Of a stretch of DNA of 64,000 nt, positions 22,676 through 35,534 are shown one piece after another; position 1 is the stretch's first letter; the number at the start of each line of letters is the position of its first letter. The translations under genes and the position numbers were made by a program. The DNA comes from Zingiber officinale (Eukaryota; Streptophyta; Magnoliopsida; Zingiberales; Zingiberaceae): positions 6,529,600 to 6,593,599 of the forward strand of contig NC_056001.1 of NCBI RefSeq assembly GCF_018446385.1. Reading direction: 5' to 3'. The notes below the pieces were generated by a model. That model was not told where the DNA came from and searched no databases. It was given only the letters and a program-made list of their open reading frames with translations.

Positions 22676-23691
22676 TGTTGGAACCCCAGGTTGTTTTGAT
22701 GCGATCAAACAAGTTAAGTTAGGTTCTGTGGTGTTTTGACCCTGCGTCTAAGTGTGCAGGAACTTAGGAGCACAGGAAGTCGAGCGAAAGACACAGCTAG
22801 CGAGAAGGACGGCACAGGAGAGAAAGTCGATTGACTCGGTGTGTCTGAGGGATGAGGTGCTGCGGAAGAGTACACTGGTGAACGAGAAGGGAGCGTGCGG
22901 TGTTTCCGAGGGACGTGAAGCCGGAGCAGAAGATTGCTTGAGGAGCAAGAGACGCAACCAACGAGAAGGTTGGCACGGGAGAGAGTCGACGAGCTCGGTG
23001 CGTCCAAGGGACAAAGAGTTGCGGATGAGTACGTTGGCAGACGAGAAGGAGGCACGCGATGATTCCGAGGGACGAGATGCCGAAGCGGAAGCCTGCTCGA
23101 GAAGGTCAAAATTGGGTCGGGTGAGCCTTATTTCGGTTGGCCGAAATCACCCAAGCGAGCGGTGAGAAAGATCTAGATCGAGGCGAGAAGAACTGGAGCA
23201 GAAAGCCCGGACCGTAAAAAGTCAACAAAGTTGACTTTAAGGGTCCGGACGCCCAGAATGCGACTTTTAACCAAATCACATTTGACCGTGATCTATTGCA
23301 AAGGGGATAAAGTTTTATCCCCTTTCAGGTGCCTGGAACCCTCCAGGCACCCCGACTAAGGCTATAAATATAGCCTTGGTCCAAGAAGCTATATAGAGCA
23401 AGCAATTTGATATTCAACACTTGTACGCTTCTTTTGTTTAGTTCAACTTCTCATTTTCTGTGCTTGATTGCTATAAGGTTTCTCCGCCTGAAGGAGATCT
23501 TTATTGTGCTTCAACTTCCTTGATTAATAATCTTCCCGCTTATAACCAAGTAAATCCTATGAGCCCCATCTTTCTGTTTATTTAATTATTTATGTAAGTG
23601 CTTGTTTAAGTTATAAGTCCGAGAAGGGTATTTCTTTTTAATTTGTGTAGGGCTATTCAACCCCCTTCTAGCCGGCCAACGGTCTCCAACA
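22676..23691 (+). repeat. Copia-2 5' LTR (1016 bp)
   Basis: It starts TGTTGGAACCCCAGG and ends CTCCAACA. A TATA-like ctataaatatagcc lies at about 23363-23376. It pairs with 52947-53958 and solo LTR I. Confidence 0.9.
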
Positions 23692-23747
23692 AGTGGCATT
23701 AGAGCCATGACGTCTTAGAAGGACTAACCGCCGACTGAAGCAACGAG

Positions 23748-24375
23748 ATGGCCGGAGCTAGCATCTATCCACCAACGTTCGAGGGGGGTTCACATTTTGG
23801 AAGCGACGAATGGAGGTATTTCTTAAAACAGATTTCAGTATTTTACTAATAATGAAATATGGTTATGAAGCATTAAAGAATGCAAACGGAAAAGAAATTA
23901 AAAAACACCTCTGGACCAAAAGAAGCGCGACGATTTCATGTCAAACGGTAAGGCTGAATATCATCTCATAATTGTAGTACCGGTGGAGGATCTTGACAGA
24001 ATCAGCAACTACCAAAGTGCAAAAGAATTCTGGGAAAAGTTGTTAAAGCTCCACGAAGTACCGATTAAAGCCGAACCCGACTCCTCGATGGACACCGAGT
24101 CGTGCAAAAGAAAATAAAAAGTTGAAATTAATTTTAGATAATTCTTTTCTGTTAAAAGATTTTAAAAGATTAGAATTAGAAAATGATAAATTAAAATTAA
24201 AAAATGATAATTTGAAAATACTAGTAGATATTTTAAAAAATCATGCATGCTCAAATAATCAACATATTAGAAAATTTTATGGATTAAATTGGTACCTTAG
24301 ATACCATAAGGGACAAATTAGAAACATTTCAAAGAAATATGTCCCAAAAAAATTTCTAATTAATCCAGTTAACTG
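23748..24375 (+). pseudogene. Copia-2 gag, 5' part, interrupted by a hAT element
   Basis: The ATG at 23748 opens MAGASIYPPTFEGG, the usual start of SIRE-like Copia gag. A frameshift follows at once, then FWKRRMEVFLKTDF in another frame, a UBN2-like segment near 23960-24100 (VPVEDLDRISNYQSAKEFWE), and a charged coiled-coil-like stretch (ELENDKLKLKNDNLK, 24170-24220). Next comes the conserved RKFYGLNWYLRYHKGQ and a segment ending LINPV, where the hAT element enters. Coding sense resumes at 29238 with WNLYWVSKS. The zinc knuckle region is not recognisable. Stops and frameshifts make it dead. Confidence 0.82.
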
Positions 24376-25499
24376 CAGAACCGGTCCTGGTTGTTTAAAG
24401 GCCTTGGGCAAAACTATTAGTTATGCCCCAATTTTATGTTTCCACCAAAACTTAAACAATTTATTCAGCAGAGTGGTCAATATTTAGAATTTCTGTATCT
24501 TTTCAATCCACATATTCAATGAAGAAATGAATGTCACTGGTGGTGGTGGAATGTTTTAGAATCACACAAATAAAGCTAAAACAAGAAACTTAAGTAATAA
24601 CATGTTATTGATGTCCTGGAAGCATCATTTAGAAGCAATATCAAATAGGAGAGGGTCCAACTAAGACCGTATACTAACCTTAGCCTGCACTTCTTCCATG
24701 TATAGACTGTCAGCAGGCAATGGAGGGAACGGTCGACAGTAGTTGCGAAAACCTAAACATAGGAGAAGCATTAATATCATCTACACAAAAGTTTACAAAA
24801 TTCTAACACAACATAATCACCATGAAAGCAAACATAATTTAAGGTTCTGCTTGAGAATGTGGGAAAAATTATAGAAAAACAATAAGATAATTCAAGCATA
24901 CCATGAAAACACTTTTCCACCCAGACTTCACATGATTAACACAACTCAAAATCATCTGAGAAACACATCGAACAATAAGCTCAGAATTTCAGAAGAATTA
25001 CTTTTATGCATGATGACCACAAAAGGTTTCAAGAATTCATTCTAGAAGTTATAATTAGCAAGTTCTTTTCGCTCCAAAAATTTCATAGCTAATTGCTTTA
25101 GTGAATCCATTACAAAGATTGCGACCGAAAGATTTTCTGACAACTCAACTGAAACAAAAAATTCAGAAAGAACATTCCAGATGCAGGACCAAACCAATCG
25201 TATACGATTCATATTGTAATGCCTACATGGACAAAAGTTGAGGTTGGATTAAATAGTTTCACTTGTTAAGCAAACAACTTAATAACAAACATGTTTTGAG
25301 ACATACTGGGTAAAATAAGGTGTATGTCCCTCTATCTTTGTCATAAGTTCCAGGAAATGTAGGTCCAAAAAGTGTATATACTGCTACAAAAGTAGCAAGT
25401 GTAGAAGGATCATTAAGACAAAAAGAAAAAAAAAGTAAAAAAAAAACACAGAGGCAACGCATTTAAAGTGTCTTCGTGATGCACTGTTAAAGGCAAAAT

Positions 25500-28050
25500 C
25501 ATCAATAATATCATCATATTCAATATTTTCCAAAATATTTTTTTTCAATACATAAAATTGTTAATCCATTTAGCCTATCTTAAGTCATTGTGGTCCGTAA
25601 ATGAGATTTTATTAATTTTAATTTTAAAAAACTTCTTTTGGCAGATGCCACTGTCACGGGTATTGTCAATAATATCCTATAAGCAATCATCACATTTGGA
25701 AACATATCCATTATTTTTAAAAACTCTAATATTTGAATGGAAGACCATTTTTTATTTGGTTCATAAGATTCACTTGGTAACATTACTTGCAAAACTTGTA
25801 ATTTTGAAAGCATATATTTTGCATCAATATCAGAAGCGTCGCCATTTTTCAAAGTATTTTCAAGATTCACACAAGAACTCATTAATTCATCACCATCCAT
25901 TGAAACTAATTTTGCAACATCATACAAGAACCCAAATATAGATTCAAATATTGCAACTGTTCAAACCAAACCTACTTTTCAATTGCCCAAGAGCAATATC
26001 GACAACTAAGAAAAAATAATCTATTCGAAAAGACTCTTCCGGTGATTGATTTTCCCTTTCAGTATTAGTAATCTCATCAAAATGTCTCTTTCTACTAATT
26101 TTACATTTTGTAGGAAATACAGACTCAATTTCCATATCAAATGCTATTTTTTTTTGCAATCTCAACAAAACCATTTTCTCTATATTTTTCAAAAAAAAGA
26201 AACAACCCCCAACCAATTGTTTTACAGGAACATCAAGACGCATATCCTCTGACTGTAATTTTTTACTAACTAAGTTAATTTTATGCAAAATATCATGCCA
26301 AATAACAAGGCTTAATATAAATTCAAAACTTAAAAGTTCACCATATGCTAGCGTTTCAACATCTCTACTTAATTTGCTATCTTCACTTATTTCTGCTAAT
26401 TTAAACAAAGTTTCTCTAATTTGGGAAGCTTGAGATAGTATTGCTTTGACTGTTTCAATATGGCTTTCCCATCTTGTAGTTGACAATGATTTTAAAGTTA
26501 ATCCATCAATATATTCAAGCAAAATATTCCATCTTTTTGTTGAATTAGAGAACACGGTGTACATACATTGACATGCTCCAAAAAATGATTTTGCTTTAGC
26601 ACAAGAATTTGTCATGTCACAAACAACTAAATTAAGAGAATGAGAACCACATGGCATGTAAAATGCTCTAGGATTAATGTCAAGTGATCTTCTTTGCACA
26701 CCTTGATTTTTTTCCTTTCATATTAGATCCATTATCATAACCTTGCCCTCTCACATTATCAATATCAAGTTCTAAAGATTGTAAAACAAATTTCAATTCA
26801 TTGCAAAGACCTAAACCAGTTGTATCTTCTACATTTATAAATTCTAAGAAATACTCTTCTATTTTAATTGGAGTCTCGGAAACATCTACACATCTTAATA
26901 TGAGAGGCATTTATTCTTTGTGGCTTGCATCCGGTGTACAATCAAGAATTACTGAAAAATATTTTGTCTCTTTTACTTTTTTAATTATTGCATTGCTGAC
27001 TTTGGAGGCTAGAATAGATATTAACTCGTTTTGAATTTTATGACTAAGATAATGATAATGAATCTTTTTATCTTGAATGAGTCGAAAATGTTCTTGCATT
27101 AGTGGATTAAAATCTGTAATCATTTCATGTAGACCCAAAAAATTACCATTACCATCTTCGTAAATTTTGTCATGTGTACCACGAAATGCCAAATTATGTA
27201 TAGCAAGACATTTGACAACAACAATTATTCTTAGCATAATGTGTTTCCAATGTTTTGTGTCCTTTTTAATTTGTTCTTGCATTTCCTTATCAATTGTCAA
27301 TGTTTTCTTTAATCTCATTTGTAGTTCAACAAAAGCTCTTAGATTAGTGAGGTGTTCAACACTATTTTCATGTTGTTTAAGTTTGTCACATAAATGTTTC
27401 CAGTCATTAACTCCTTCTCTTGCTAAATTACTTTTGGTGTGTATTACTTTAAACAACTTACAACAAATACAAAATACTCTGTCTAACTCCTTCAAGTACA
27501 CTAACCATTTTCGATCACGAGTCTCACCATTTGGTAACATTTGAACATAATAAGTATGAGAAAAGTGTCAAGATTCTTTATCTAAAGGAAACTTAAGAAT
27601 ATCTTCTCTTTTAGGACCTCTTTCCACAAGTAAATCCCTCATTTTTGTATCAAGAGTATCCCAAACTCGTGGATCAAATATGTTCAAATCATATTTAGGT
27701 GTTGAACATTGATATTTGTTTGTTGCTCATCATCACAAAACTTATCAATATCTTTAGTTTTGTCAATTTCAATTTCATTCAAATTATTAACATCTGTATT
27801 ATCTTCGTTCTCATTTTCTACAAATTTCTCATTCTCATCACTTTCATTTCTCACAAATTCTTTATTTTCATCATTCTTGTTTTCAACAAAATCTTCATTA
27901 ACATTTGATTCATTAGTTAAAATATGAACTAAGATTTCTGTTATGTTATGTAATTCTTTACCAAAATATTTATTTAATGAACCTCTTAAGCTTTGGACTA
28001 TCTCTTCTTCTTTTTCTTTTTTTGCCTTTTTGATATCTAGAGAGTTGTTT
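25500..28050 (-). pseudogene. hAT transposase (TTF-zinc-finger/DUF4371 family), broken
   Basis: On the minus strand, the N-terminal acidic Asn/Glu-rich tail (about 28010-27700) is followed by the TTF-type zinc-finger region with RVWDTLDTKMRDLLVERGP (27650-27590), an in-frame TGA near 27570, and WLVYLKELDRVFCICCKLF (27510-27455). DUF4371 follows with VKCLAIHNLAFRGTHD and SVILDCTPDASHKE. A TAA at 26911 comes next, then RGQGYDNGSNMKGK, a frameshift near 26700, and PRAFYMPCGSHSLNLVVCD with TTRWESHIETVKAI. Another frameshift near 25940 leads to the hAT dimerisation domain (FPNVMIAYRILLTIPVTVAS, SAKRSFLKLKLIKSHLR) at about 25700-25590. At least two stops and two frameshifts mean it cannot act, though the domain order is complete. 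Such proteins excise and reinsert hAT DNA in the nucleus. Confidence 0.88.
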
Positions 28051-28619
28051 CATGATAATAGATAATTATGGAAAAAAACAATAAACAAAGAACAATAAAA
28101 TCTGATATGGAGAATTTTCTTTTGATTCGAAATCCACTTATATAAGACCTTATACAAATATCCTGCAAGTTTATAAAAAAAAACACAATTCAATTGTTTA
28201 GGAGTTAAGACCTTATTTATATAATTAAAAATAGTAATAAAATAAGGTTTCAAAAAAAGATAACACTAAAGTCAACTAAATTTCCATGGTTAGGTTGCTA
28301 TATTATATTGTTTGCTATTTGATTTTAATCAATAATCAATTAATTATGAAAGAAGTATTCTAACTACTCAGTGAAGTTAACTAGGCTATTTATTAAAACA
28401 ATATCTATCATTTCAGAAATTATAAATAAAATAAGATTTTCAAGCAATACTAATTTCTTTATATTAAGCTTGAATAGTTAAATACAATAAAAAATTAGAG
28501 AGCTATTATGTGAAATTATGAAACATGCATCTACTTTAATATTAAATTGTCTTTATGTTCAAATGCCTATAACAAGCCATTTGCCCTAACATTCTATATC
28601 ATTGTTTTCACTGTTATGT

Positions 28620-29229
28620 TTAATTGTTAAAATTGGTCCTATGGGAGTATAACTGCATAAGCCCTATCTTTAATTCAAAGTTGTACAGTTTGATCGAAAC
28701 AGGATATCAAAATAGAAAGAAAAGAAGATTACCTTTTAGGGTTTACAGAAGCGTGAAGCAACAAGACACTTTTTTGAGAGAGCCAGAGAGACCCGTCGCC
28801 ATCGCAGTGAGAGAGGGAAGGCGCTGTGAAGAGGGCTTCGATACCTTTGAGAGAGCCAGAGAGGGCCCGTAGTCGTCGTAGAGAGAGAGGGAAGGTGCGA
28901 CAAGGAGGGCTTCAGTGGGGACTGGGGAGAATCACAACGGCGCGGTGAGGAGAATTGGCGCTTCGGTGAGGAGAATCGCTGGCGACTGGCGCTCGGCGAA
29001 AGCGGCGAGGGTTTTGACGAAGGATGAAGAAAAACGTTGATAAAAAATAAGAGAAAAAAAAACGTTAATAGATATATATATCTATAACATTTATAAAAAT
29101 TAAGTTAAAGAAAAAAAAACGTTAAGATATATACATATATCTATAACGTTTATATATATAAAATAGGCCCCTAAGAGTTTTTGGGCCCTGGCCAGGTGCC
29201 CGGGTAGCCCTAGCCTAGGGTCGGCTCTG
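28620..29229. other. hAT 5' subterminal region
   Basis: This is non-coding sequence between the transposase start and the right terminus. It includes a tandem duplication of 'gagagagccagagag...cccgt' (about 28776-28925) and two copies of an AT block 'aaaaaaacgtta(a/t)..atatat' at 29040-29160. Confidence 0.6.
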
Positions 29230-29237
29230 GTTAGCTG

Positions 29238-29689
29238 GAACCTATATTGGGTTTCAAAGTCTTGTTTTACTTGAACTTTAATTTAGACTTCGCATTTTCA
29301 ACAAAAAAATTAAGCATTTAATTTCCTTATGCGGCTTTGTCTAGAAGTTGTTGATGATCTAATAACCAAGAAGGCCTAGTGCCTCGCTATAGTCTGGAAG
29401 CCAAATATTGAAATAAAATATTTAATTGACTAACTGATAAAGCATTAAATTAAAATTAGATAATGTTTTAAAAAAGTCTTTTCAAATATTTTTTTTAGAA
29501 ATTACTCAATTTTTTTTTTCAAAGTTCTCTAAACTTAGAAATCTTCTTTCTGCTTGAATTTTACTTAGAAATTTTTCAAAGTTTAAAGTTTCTATAATTA
29601 TTCCAAATTCTTTTTAGTGATCTCAAAAATAATCTTCAAAGTTTTCAAAGTTATTACCCTTAGACTTGTTGTGATACCCTAATTTTTAT
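29238..29689 (+). pseudogene. Copia-2 gag 3' remnant and downstream internal sequence
   Basis: The gag frame resumes as WNLYWVSKSCFT, then soon reaches stops and AT-rich sequence. It ends at tttat (29685-29689), the left target duplication of element E. Bases 29299-29689 recur almost exactly at 51100-51490. Confidence 0.7.
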
Positions 29690-30180
29690 TGTTGGGACCG
29701 AAAAGTAGCTAGAGGGGGGGTGAATAGCTTCGCGTGTGCTCGTCGTGCTTCGTTGCTTGTTTCTTCAAAGTGATGCGCAGCGGAATACAAAGAAACAAAC
29801 TACAACAATGCTAACAATAGGATTTTACTTGGTATCCACCTCACAAGAGGTGACTAGTCCAAGGATCCACGCACACACACACACCTCCACTAATAAACAC
29901 TCCTTTTCGGTAACTACCGAAGGCGGAGAAGCCCTACAAGACTCTCAATACAAGTAGAAGAAAGGGTAGTAAAGAATAAGCAAAAGCTTACAAGAGATGC
30001 AGTAAAAACCCTAGCTTCTTCTTCTTCTCATTGCAACTCGCCTCTTGACTTGGATGAACCTCCAAGAACCTTCAAGAACTGGCGGTGAGGAGCTTAGAGA
30101 GTGCTGGGGAGGAGCTGTGATGATTCTAGAATGAATCGGTGAAGTTCTACTGAAGGAATCGCACGCCAACAGCTATAAAC

Positions 30181-31396
30181 TGTTGGTGCAGTGAGCACCA
30201 GATGATCGAACCTGGGTTTTGATTATGGCAAAGGGATCAAAGTTAAGTGGTGGTGTTATCTAACAAAGTTCATGGAGCTTGCAGGAAAGTCCTAAGTGAT
30301 ACTTAGGCAAAAGTCCTAGCTGCGGTTAGGCAGGTGAAAACCCTAGGGGGTGGTAACCCTAGGTCATAAGGGGTGGTAACCCTATGCAGAAAGTCTTGGC
30401 AGGTCGATGGCTTCAGGCAAAAGTCCTAGGGGGTGGTAACCCTAGGTGAAAAGTCCTGGTGTCGCGAACCAGGTGAAAGTCTGGACTAGCCGGGAAGCGG
30501 ATGTCCAGCAGAAAGTCCGGAAGCGTCTGTCGATCTAGAGGATCGTCTGGCACAAGTAAATCTCCGAGTGGAGTAGGTGAGGACGTGTTCCCGCAGAGGG
30601 AACAGTAGGTGTCGGTCGACCTAGGGTTTCCGGTTGGAAACCAGTCAGACCCGGACAGATCGGAGACTTCAATACTTTATTTATATTATGTGCTAACTTT
30701 GTGTTGCAGGGTAGTGTTTGGGGCTAACGTATCTTGCAGGTGCAAAGGAGCAACTTAAAGCTCGGATGAACAGTGTCCAAGGCGCCTCCATGGAGCTTGG
30801 AGGCGCCTCGGCTGGCTGCGAGAAGCTGCTCAAGGCACCTTGATGAACAGTGGAAGGCGCCTTGAACAGATGAAGGCGCCCTGTGAACAGTAGAAGGCGC
30901 CTTGAGTCTGTGATAAGATTCGACCAGTTCGCTCCTCATCTCCGCGGCTGACTCGGCTGTTCAAGGCGCCTTGAACACCCTTTATAAGGGGTTTCGACCA
31001 GCAGCTCTGAACAACAACTTCCAAGCGATCTTTCTGCTACAAGCTGCTCACGAGACGATCCCGAAGTGCTGCTACGAGACACCGACGACCCGGAGCTCCG
31101 AAATCTTCAGATTACGATATTGTCGTCGGTATAACTGTACTTTTTCATTATACTTAACTGTAATACTTGTACTCTTGTCGAGCTTATAGTTGTTGCCCAC
31201 GGAAAGCGATCAAGGATCGCGGGCCTTCGAGTAGGAGTCGTCACAGGCTCCGAACGAAGTAAATTCTCTTGTCTTTCTGTGTATTTGTTTACTATTCCGC
31301 TGCGTTGTTTTAACTCCGATAAGTTTTACGTTAATCGAACGTTTTAGCCACGAGCGCTATTCACCCCCCCCCCCTCTAGCGCGTCTCGATCCAACA
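30181..31396 (+). repeat. element F 5' LTR (1216 bp)
   Basis: It contains repeated 'aagtcctagggggtggtaaccctagg' units (30300-30450), a set of 'aaggcgcctt' palindromes (30780-30970) and a C-run before the end (31366-31377). Confidence 0.92.
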
Positions 31397-31746
31397 ATTG
31401 GTATCAGAGCGGGGTCGCTTTGAACTGGTGCAACCACCATTCAAGCATTTTTCGTGGCTTTGTCGTGTGTATAGGGTAAAATTCATACGCCTTTCGTTTT
31501 TTTTTCCCTCCAAAATTATTTTCGAAAAATTCATTTTCATCCTTTCACGGTTTATTAGTATTGATAAAATATTGAATTTGGCAAAATTTGAAATAATATT
31601 TTTTAAAAAAAAATTTAATAATATTTTATTATTTTTTTTCGAAACTAGTGAACTTCTATTTCTATCCTTCCATACCGCACTGCTAATCCAGGATCAAGTC
31701 CTGGTACATTTTTTTTGCTATTTTTTTGTGGGCAAGGTTCTTTTAA

Positions 31747-33396
31747 ATGGCCCTCCAAGAAGGCTTTAGCACTTCTCGCCCCCCGCTCTTCTCCGGCGAA
31801 GACTTTACCTATTGGAAGAACCGGATGATCTACCATCTCAAGACGCAAGTCGAGATGTGGATCATCATCCAGACCGGTCTCGAGCTACCACTGATGGACC
31901 GGAGAACTCGTTTCATGCACTAACCGGGACACAAGCATAAGAAAGAAGGTCGAAGCTGATGCCAAAGCAACTTGTATGCTGCAATGCGGGTTGACAAAAG
32001 AAGAACTGAATAGAGTCGGACCATTTTCAAGTGCGAAGGAGCTGTGGAACAAACTAATCGAGCTGCACGAGGGCATGTCAGACGCTAAAGTAAGTAAGCG
32101 TGATTTAATTTTAAAAAATTATATAATATTAAAATGCAGGAAGGTGAGACGGCAAACCAGCTTCACGCACGCATCCGGGACCTACTCAACGGGCTTCATG
32201 CGATCGGCCAAAAGGTGGAAAACCGCGACGTAATAAGGTACGCGCTAAGTGCTTTTCCGAGGAACACTTTGTGGGCATCCATGGTTGATGCTTACAAAGT
32301 TTCCAAGGATTTATCCTCAATAAAACTAGATGAATTATTTTCTGAATTAGAATTGCATGAGCAGACTAATGCACGCCCGGTCGAGAAAGGTGTTGCTTTG
32401 GTTGCAGGTACTAGCAGAACGCGTGAACCGACGTCAAGGCGCAAATCTAAAATATCCGAAGACGAATCAGACGCAGAAGACGAAGATGAAGTTATTTCCA
32501 AGTTGATAAAACTTGTACGGAAGATGTGCAAGTCGAAGAAGGCAACTCAAATGAACACAAAGGACAGATCAGATGTCACCTGCTACGGCTGTAACCAAAA
32601 AGGTCACTACAAGCCAGATTGCCCAAACAAGAAGAAAAGAAGAAAGGCATTGAAAGCAACCTGGTCCGAGTCGTCAGACGAATCCGAGACTGACAAGGAA
32701 GAAGAACCAACGAGCTTTCTCGCATTACCGGCGCAGGCTAACATAATTGACGAAATCGAGTCCGAACTCGAGTCCGAAGCCGAGAACGAGTCAGAAACAG
32801 AGTCCGAGCGAAGCCACGGATCCGCATCCGTTTCCGAAGGCCCGATCCCCACTGTAAGTTCTTTTCTCGCCGAAACTCAAATAGATGACTTAAGAAATTT
32901 AGTTCCTTATTTGCTTAAAAAATTAGCTAAATCCAACATCCGGGTTAAGTCGCTCCAAAAGGAAGTAGTAGCCCTTAAGGAAGCGACTGACTCGAGTTCT
33001 TTAACTGAGTCAGTTCAAGTTGGAAGTTCAACTCAAGTCCAACAACTTGAGGAAGAAAATTCCAATTTGAAAACTCAAATTAAAGAACTCAAGGATACGT
33101 TAGAACGCTTTACGTTGGGTTCCAAGAATTTGGATCTGATTCTTGGAAAACAGCGTGCCGTTTACAACAAATCCGGACTTGGATTCAAGCCCAAAACTAA
33201 ATATAGATCATATCTGTCGTTGGTAAATAGAAATAAAAGGAACATAATTCAAGCATGGGTCCCCAAGTTCAACCTCGTTAATCAAATTGGACTTGGACAA
33301 TATTGGGTCCCCAAGGATCAGGTCCACTACCTCGATAGACCATATCGAGGCTATGATCCAGGGGGAGCAAGAAGGAAAATAATTTTAATAAATTAA
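31747..33396 (+). pseudogene. element F gag (Copia gag with one CCHC knuckle), frameshifted at the start
   Basis: The ATG at 31747 opens MALQEGFSTSRPPLFSGEDF with YWKNRM, the Copia gag start, and stops near 31920 after a frame change. A second frame (31976) has KEELNRVGPFSSAKELWNKL. The main frame, 32134-33396 (about 420 codons), covers QLHARIRDLLNGLHAIGQ (UBN2-like) and an intact zinc knuckle CYGCNQKGHYKPDC near residue 151. Then come an acidic Ser/Glu-rich stretch, a coiled-coil-like region (QLEEENSNLKTQIKELKDTL) and a C-terminal WVPKFNLVNQIGLGQYWVPKD motif. The last part is typical of SIRE-like gag just before protease, but no protease follows; AT-rich simple sequence does. Confidence 0.85.
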
Positions 33397-33687
33397 ATTC
33401 AAAATTCATAAATCTAAAATTCACAATTAAATTAAAATTCAAAAATTAAAATTTGAAATTTAATTAAAATTCAAAATTCGAAATTAAATTAAAATTCAAA
33501 AATTCAAAATTCAAATTACAAATTCAAAATTCGAATTCAAAATTAAATTCAAAATTTGAAATTTAAAATTCAATAGAAGGAGGATCCAGAATAGCTGGCA
33601 CTCCCAACTAAATTACCCGACTGGGTAACCGAACTTAATCTACCCGAAATGGGTAAACAAGAGTAGACTACCCGGCAGGGTAATTAA

Positions 33688-35529
33688 TGTTAGGATCCTT
33701 TGTACGGCTAGAGAGGGGGGGTGTGAATAGCCGACCCCAAAACGCTCGCGTTTCTTCCTACGATTAGGTTAGTGCAGCGGAAATACAACGTAGAAAGAAA
33801 ACAGGAGAAGAAAGACAAACCATATAACGAGGTTCGGAGATGAACTCCTACTCCTCGGCGTGTCCGTAAGGTGGACGAAGCCTACCAATCCGTCGGTGGA
33901 TGAGTCCCCGGAAACCCGGCTAATAGATACTCCTTGTGGGTGGAGAAACCTCACCACAATCTTTGCAACAGCAATAGGAGTACAAATAGGAACAAGGAAA
34001 CAAGAACAGAAATGTAAACAACACTTGCTTGCCTTCTTGAAGTCAACAGGAACCCTGGTGAAGCAGCTTCGGATCCAAGCCTAGCTAGAAAACCAAGAAG
34101 AGCTCACGCGAAGCTTTAGCACCCAACGAGCTCAACAAAGCTCAGCGGAAGAAGAAGCGAAGCTTGCAGGTGAGAGAACTTCGGAAGGAAGAAGAAGTAG
34201 CTCGGAGCGGAAATCACCAAGTCCCAGAGCCCTCTTTATACCGCGAAGAAGAAGAGAGAACTAGCCTGCTACGGCGGCAGGACCGATCGGTGAAGCCCGA
34301 TCGGTCAGATCTCTCTCGATCGGTCTTGGGACCGACAGATTGGCTGATCGGTCCCCGCATCGATCAAGAAGAACTCGCCCAAGTTCTTCGATCGTCTCTG
34401 ATCGGCGGACCGATCGAGTGGATCGGTCCACGACCGATCCTCCTTCTCTTTGCCTTGTTGCTCGACGGTCCGCACCGATCAAGAACCTCGATAAGCCATC
34501 GATCGTTATCGATCGGTCACCGGACCGATCGAGACCACTATCGGATCGATCCACCGATCGATCCGAGCTTGGGTTTTGCCCAAACCAAGTACCAAGTCTT
34601 CCAAACCAATATCCGGTCAACTTGACCTATTGGTATCTCATGCTTAGCATCGGTCACTCTCTTGACTGCTAAGACTCCCTACCAAGTGTCCGGTCAATCC
34701 ATTTGACCCACTTGGACTTTTCTCTTCGTGTCAAGTATCCCGTCCCTCGACCTACTTGACCTTCTCAACACCGGATGTCCGATCACCCTTGATCCATCTG
34801 GATTTTGCCCGGCTTCACTCACCGTGACTTTCACCTAGCTTCACTCACTAGGGTTTTACCGGCTTCAACTATGATTTCCAATCTGGCTTCACTCACCGGG
34901 ACTTTCCAATTGCCGGCTTCACTCATCAGACTTTCTAACCGCCTCGGCTTCACTCACTGTGACTTTCCACCGGCCGGCTTCACTCACCGTGACTTCCACT
35001 TTCACCTAGCTTCACTCACTAGGATTTTCACCGCCTCACTCACCAGGACTTTCCACACCGCCTAACATCCCAGTTAGGACTTTCCCACCGCCTGGCTTCA
35101 CTCACTGGACTTTCCACACCGCCTAACATCCCAGTTAGGACTTTCCACTGCCTCCTGCTTGGACTTTCCCCGCCAAGCTCCCTGCTTGGACTTTTCCAGT
35201 GCCAAGTCTCCATACTTGGACTTTTTGCGTGCCAAGCTCCCTACTTAGACTTTCCCAGTGCCAAGTCTCCATACTTGGACTTTTCAGGTCAACCAGGTTA
35301 ATCCTTGACCTAGGGTTGGACCAATAAACTCCCAACCATCTATTCTTGTCTCACATCAAGAATAGAACTCTCTCACGAGTGTCAAACATCAACATGCAAC
35401 TCAACTAGGTCAACCTTGACCTAAGATTGCACCGACAATCTTCCCAAGTCAAACATCAAAATACAACTCGAGTCAAGTCACCTCGAGTCGGGTCAACCAG
35501 GTCAACCTTGACCTAAGGTTGCACCAACA
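33688..35529 (-). mobile_element. solo LTR H inside element F
   Basis: This 1842-bp LTR in minus orientation starts TGTTAGGATCC and ends TTGCACCAACA, with duplication attaa (33683-33687 and 35530-35534). Reverse-complemented, it begins TGTTGGTGCAACCTTAGG, like LTR fragment C (49816), and shares its tandem 'agtccaagtatggagacttgg' units. It holds a dense cluster of gatcggtc/gaccgatc palindromes (34270-34570). ORFs inside are LTR sequence. Confidence 0.9.
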
Positions 35530-35534
35530 ATTAA

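Larger units (their letters stand above)
24376..29229 (-). mobile_element. hAT element (zinc-finger TTF / DUF4371 type), degenerate but nearly full length
   Basis: The left end starts cagaaccggtcctgg and the right end, reverse-complemented, starts cagagccgaccctagg, which are short hAT-type inverted termini. An 8-bp duplication, gttaactg (24368-24375) versus gttagctg (29230-29237), matches at 7 of 8 bases. Removing the element rejoins the Copia-2 gag frame (LINPV to WNLYWV), confirming both ends. Inside, a transposase is encoded on the minus strand (25500-28050). Confidence 0.9.

Noticed and set aside
34164-34672. 110-153 codon ORFs rich in DRS/RSD repeats
   Set aside because: They are translations of the gaccgatcgg palindrome cluster in solo LTR H. 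The same peptide patterns appear in several frames and on both strands.
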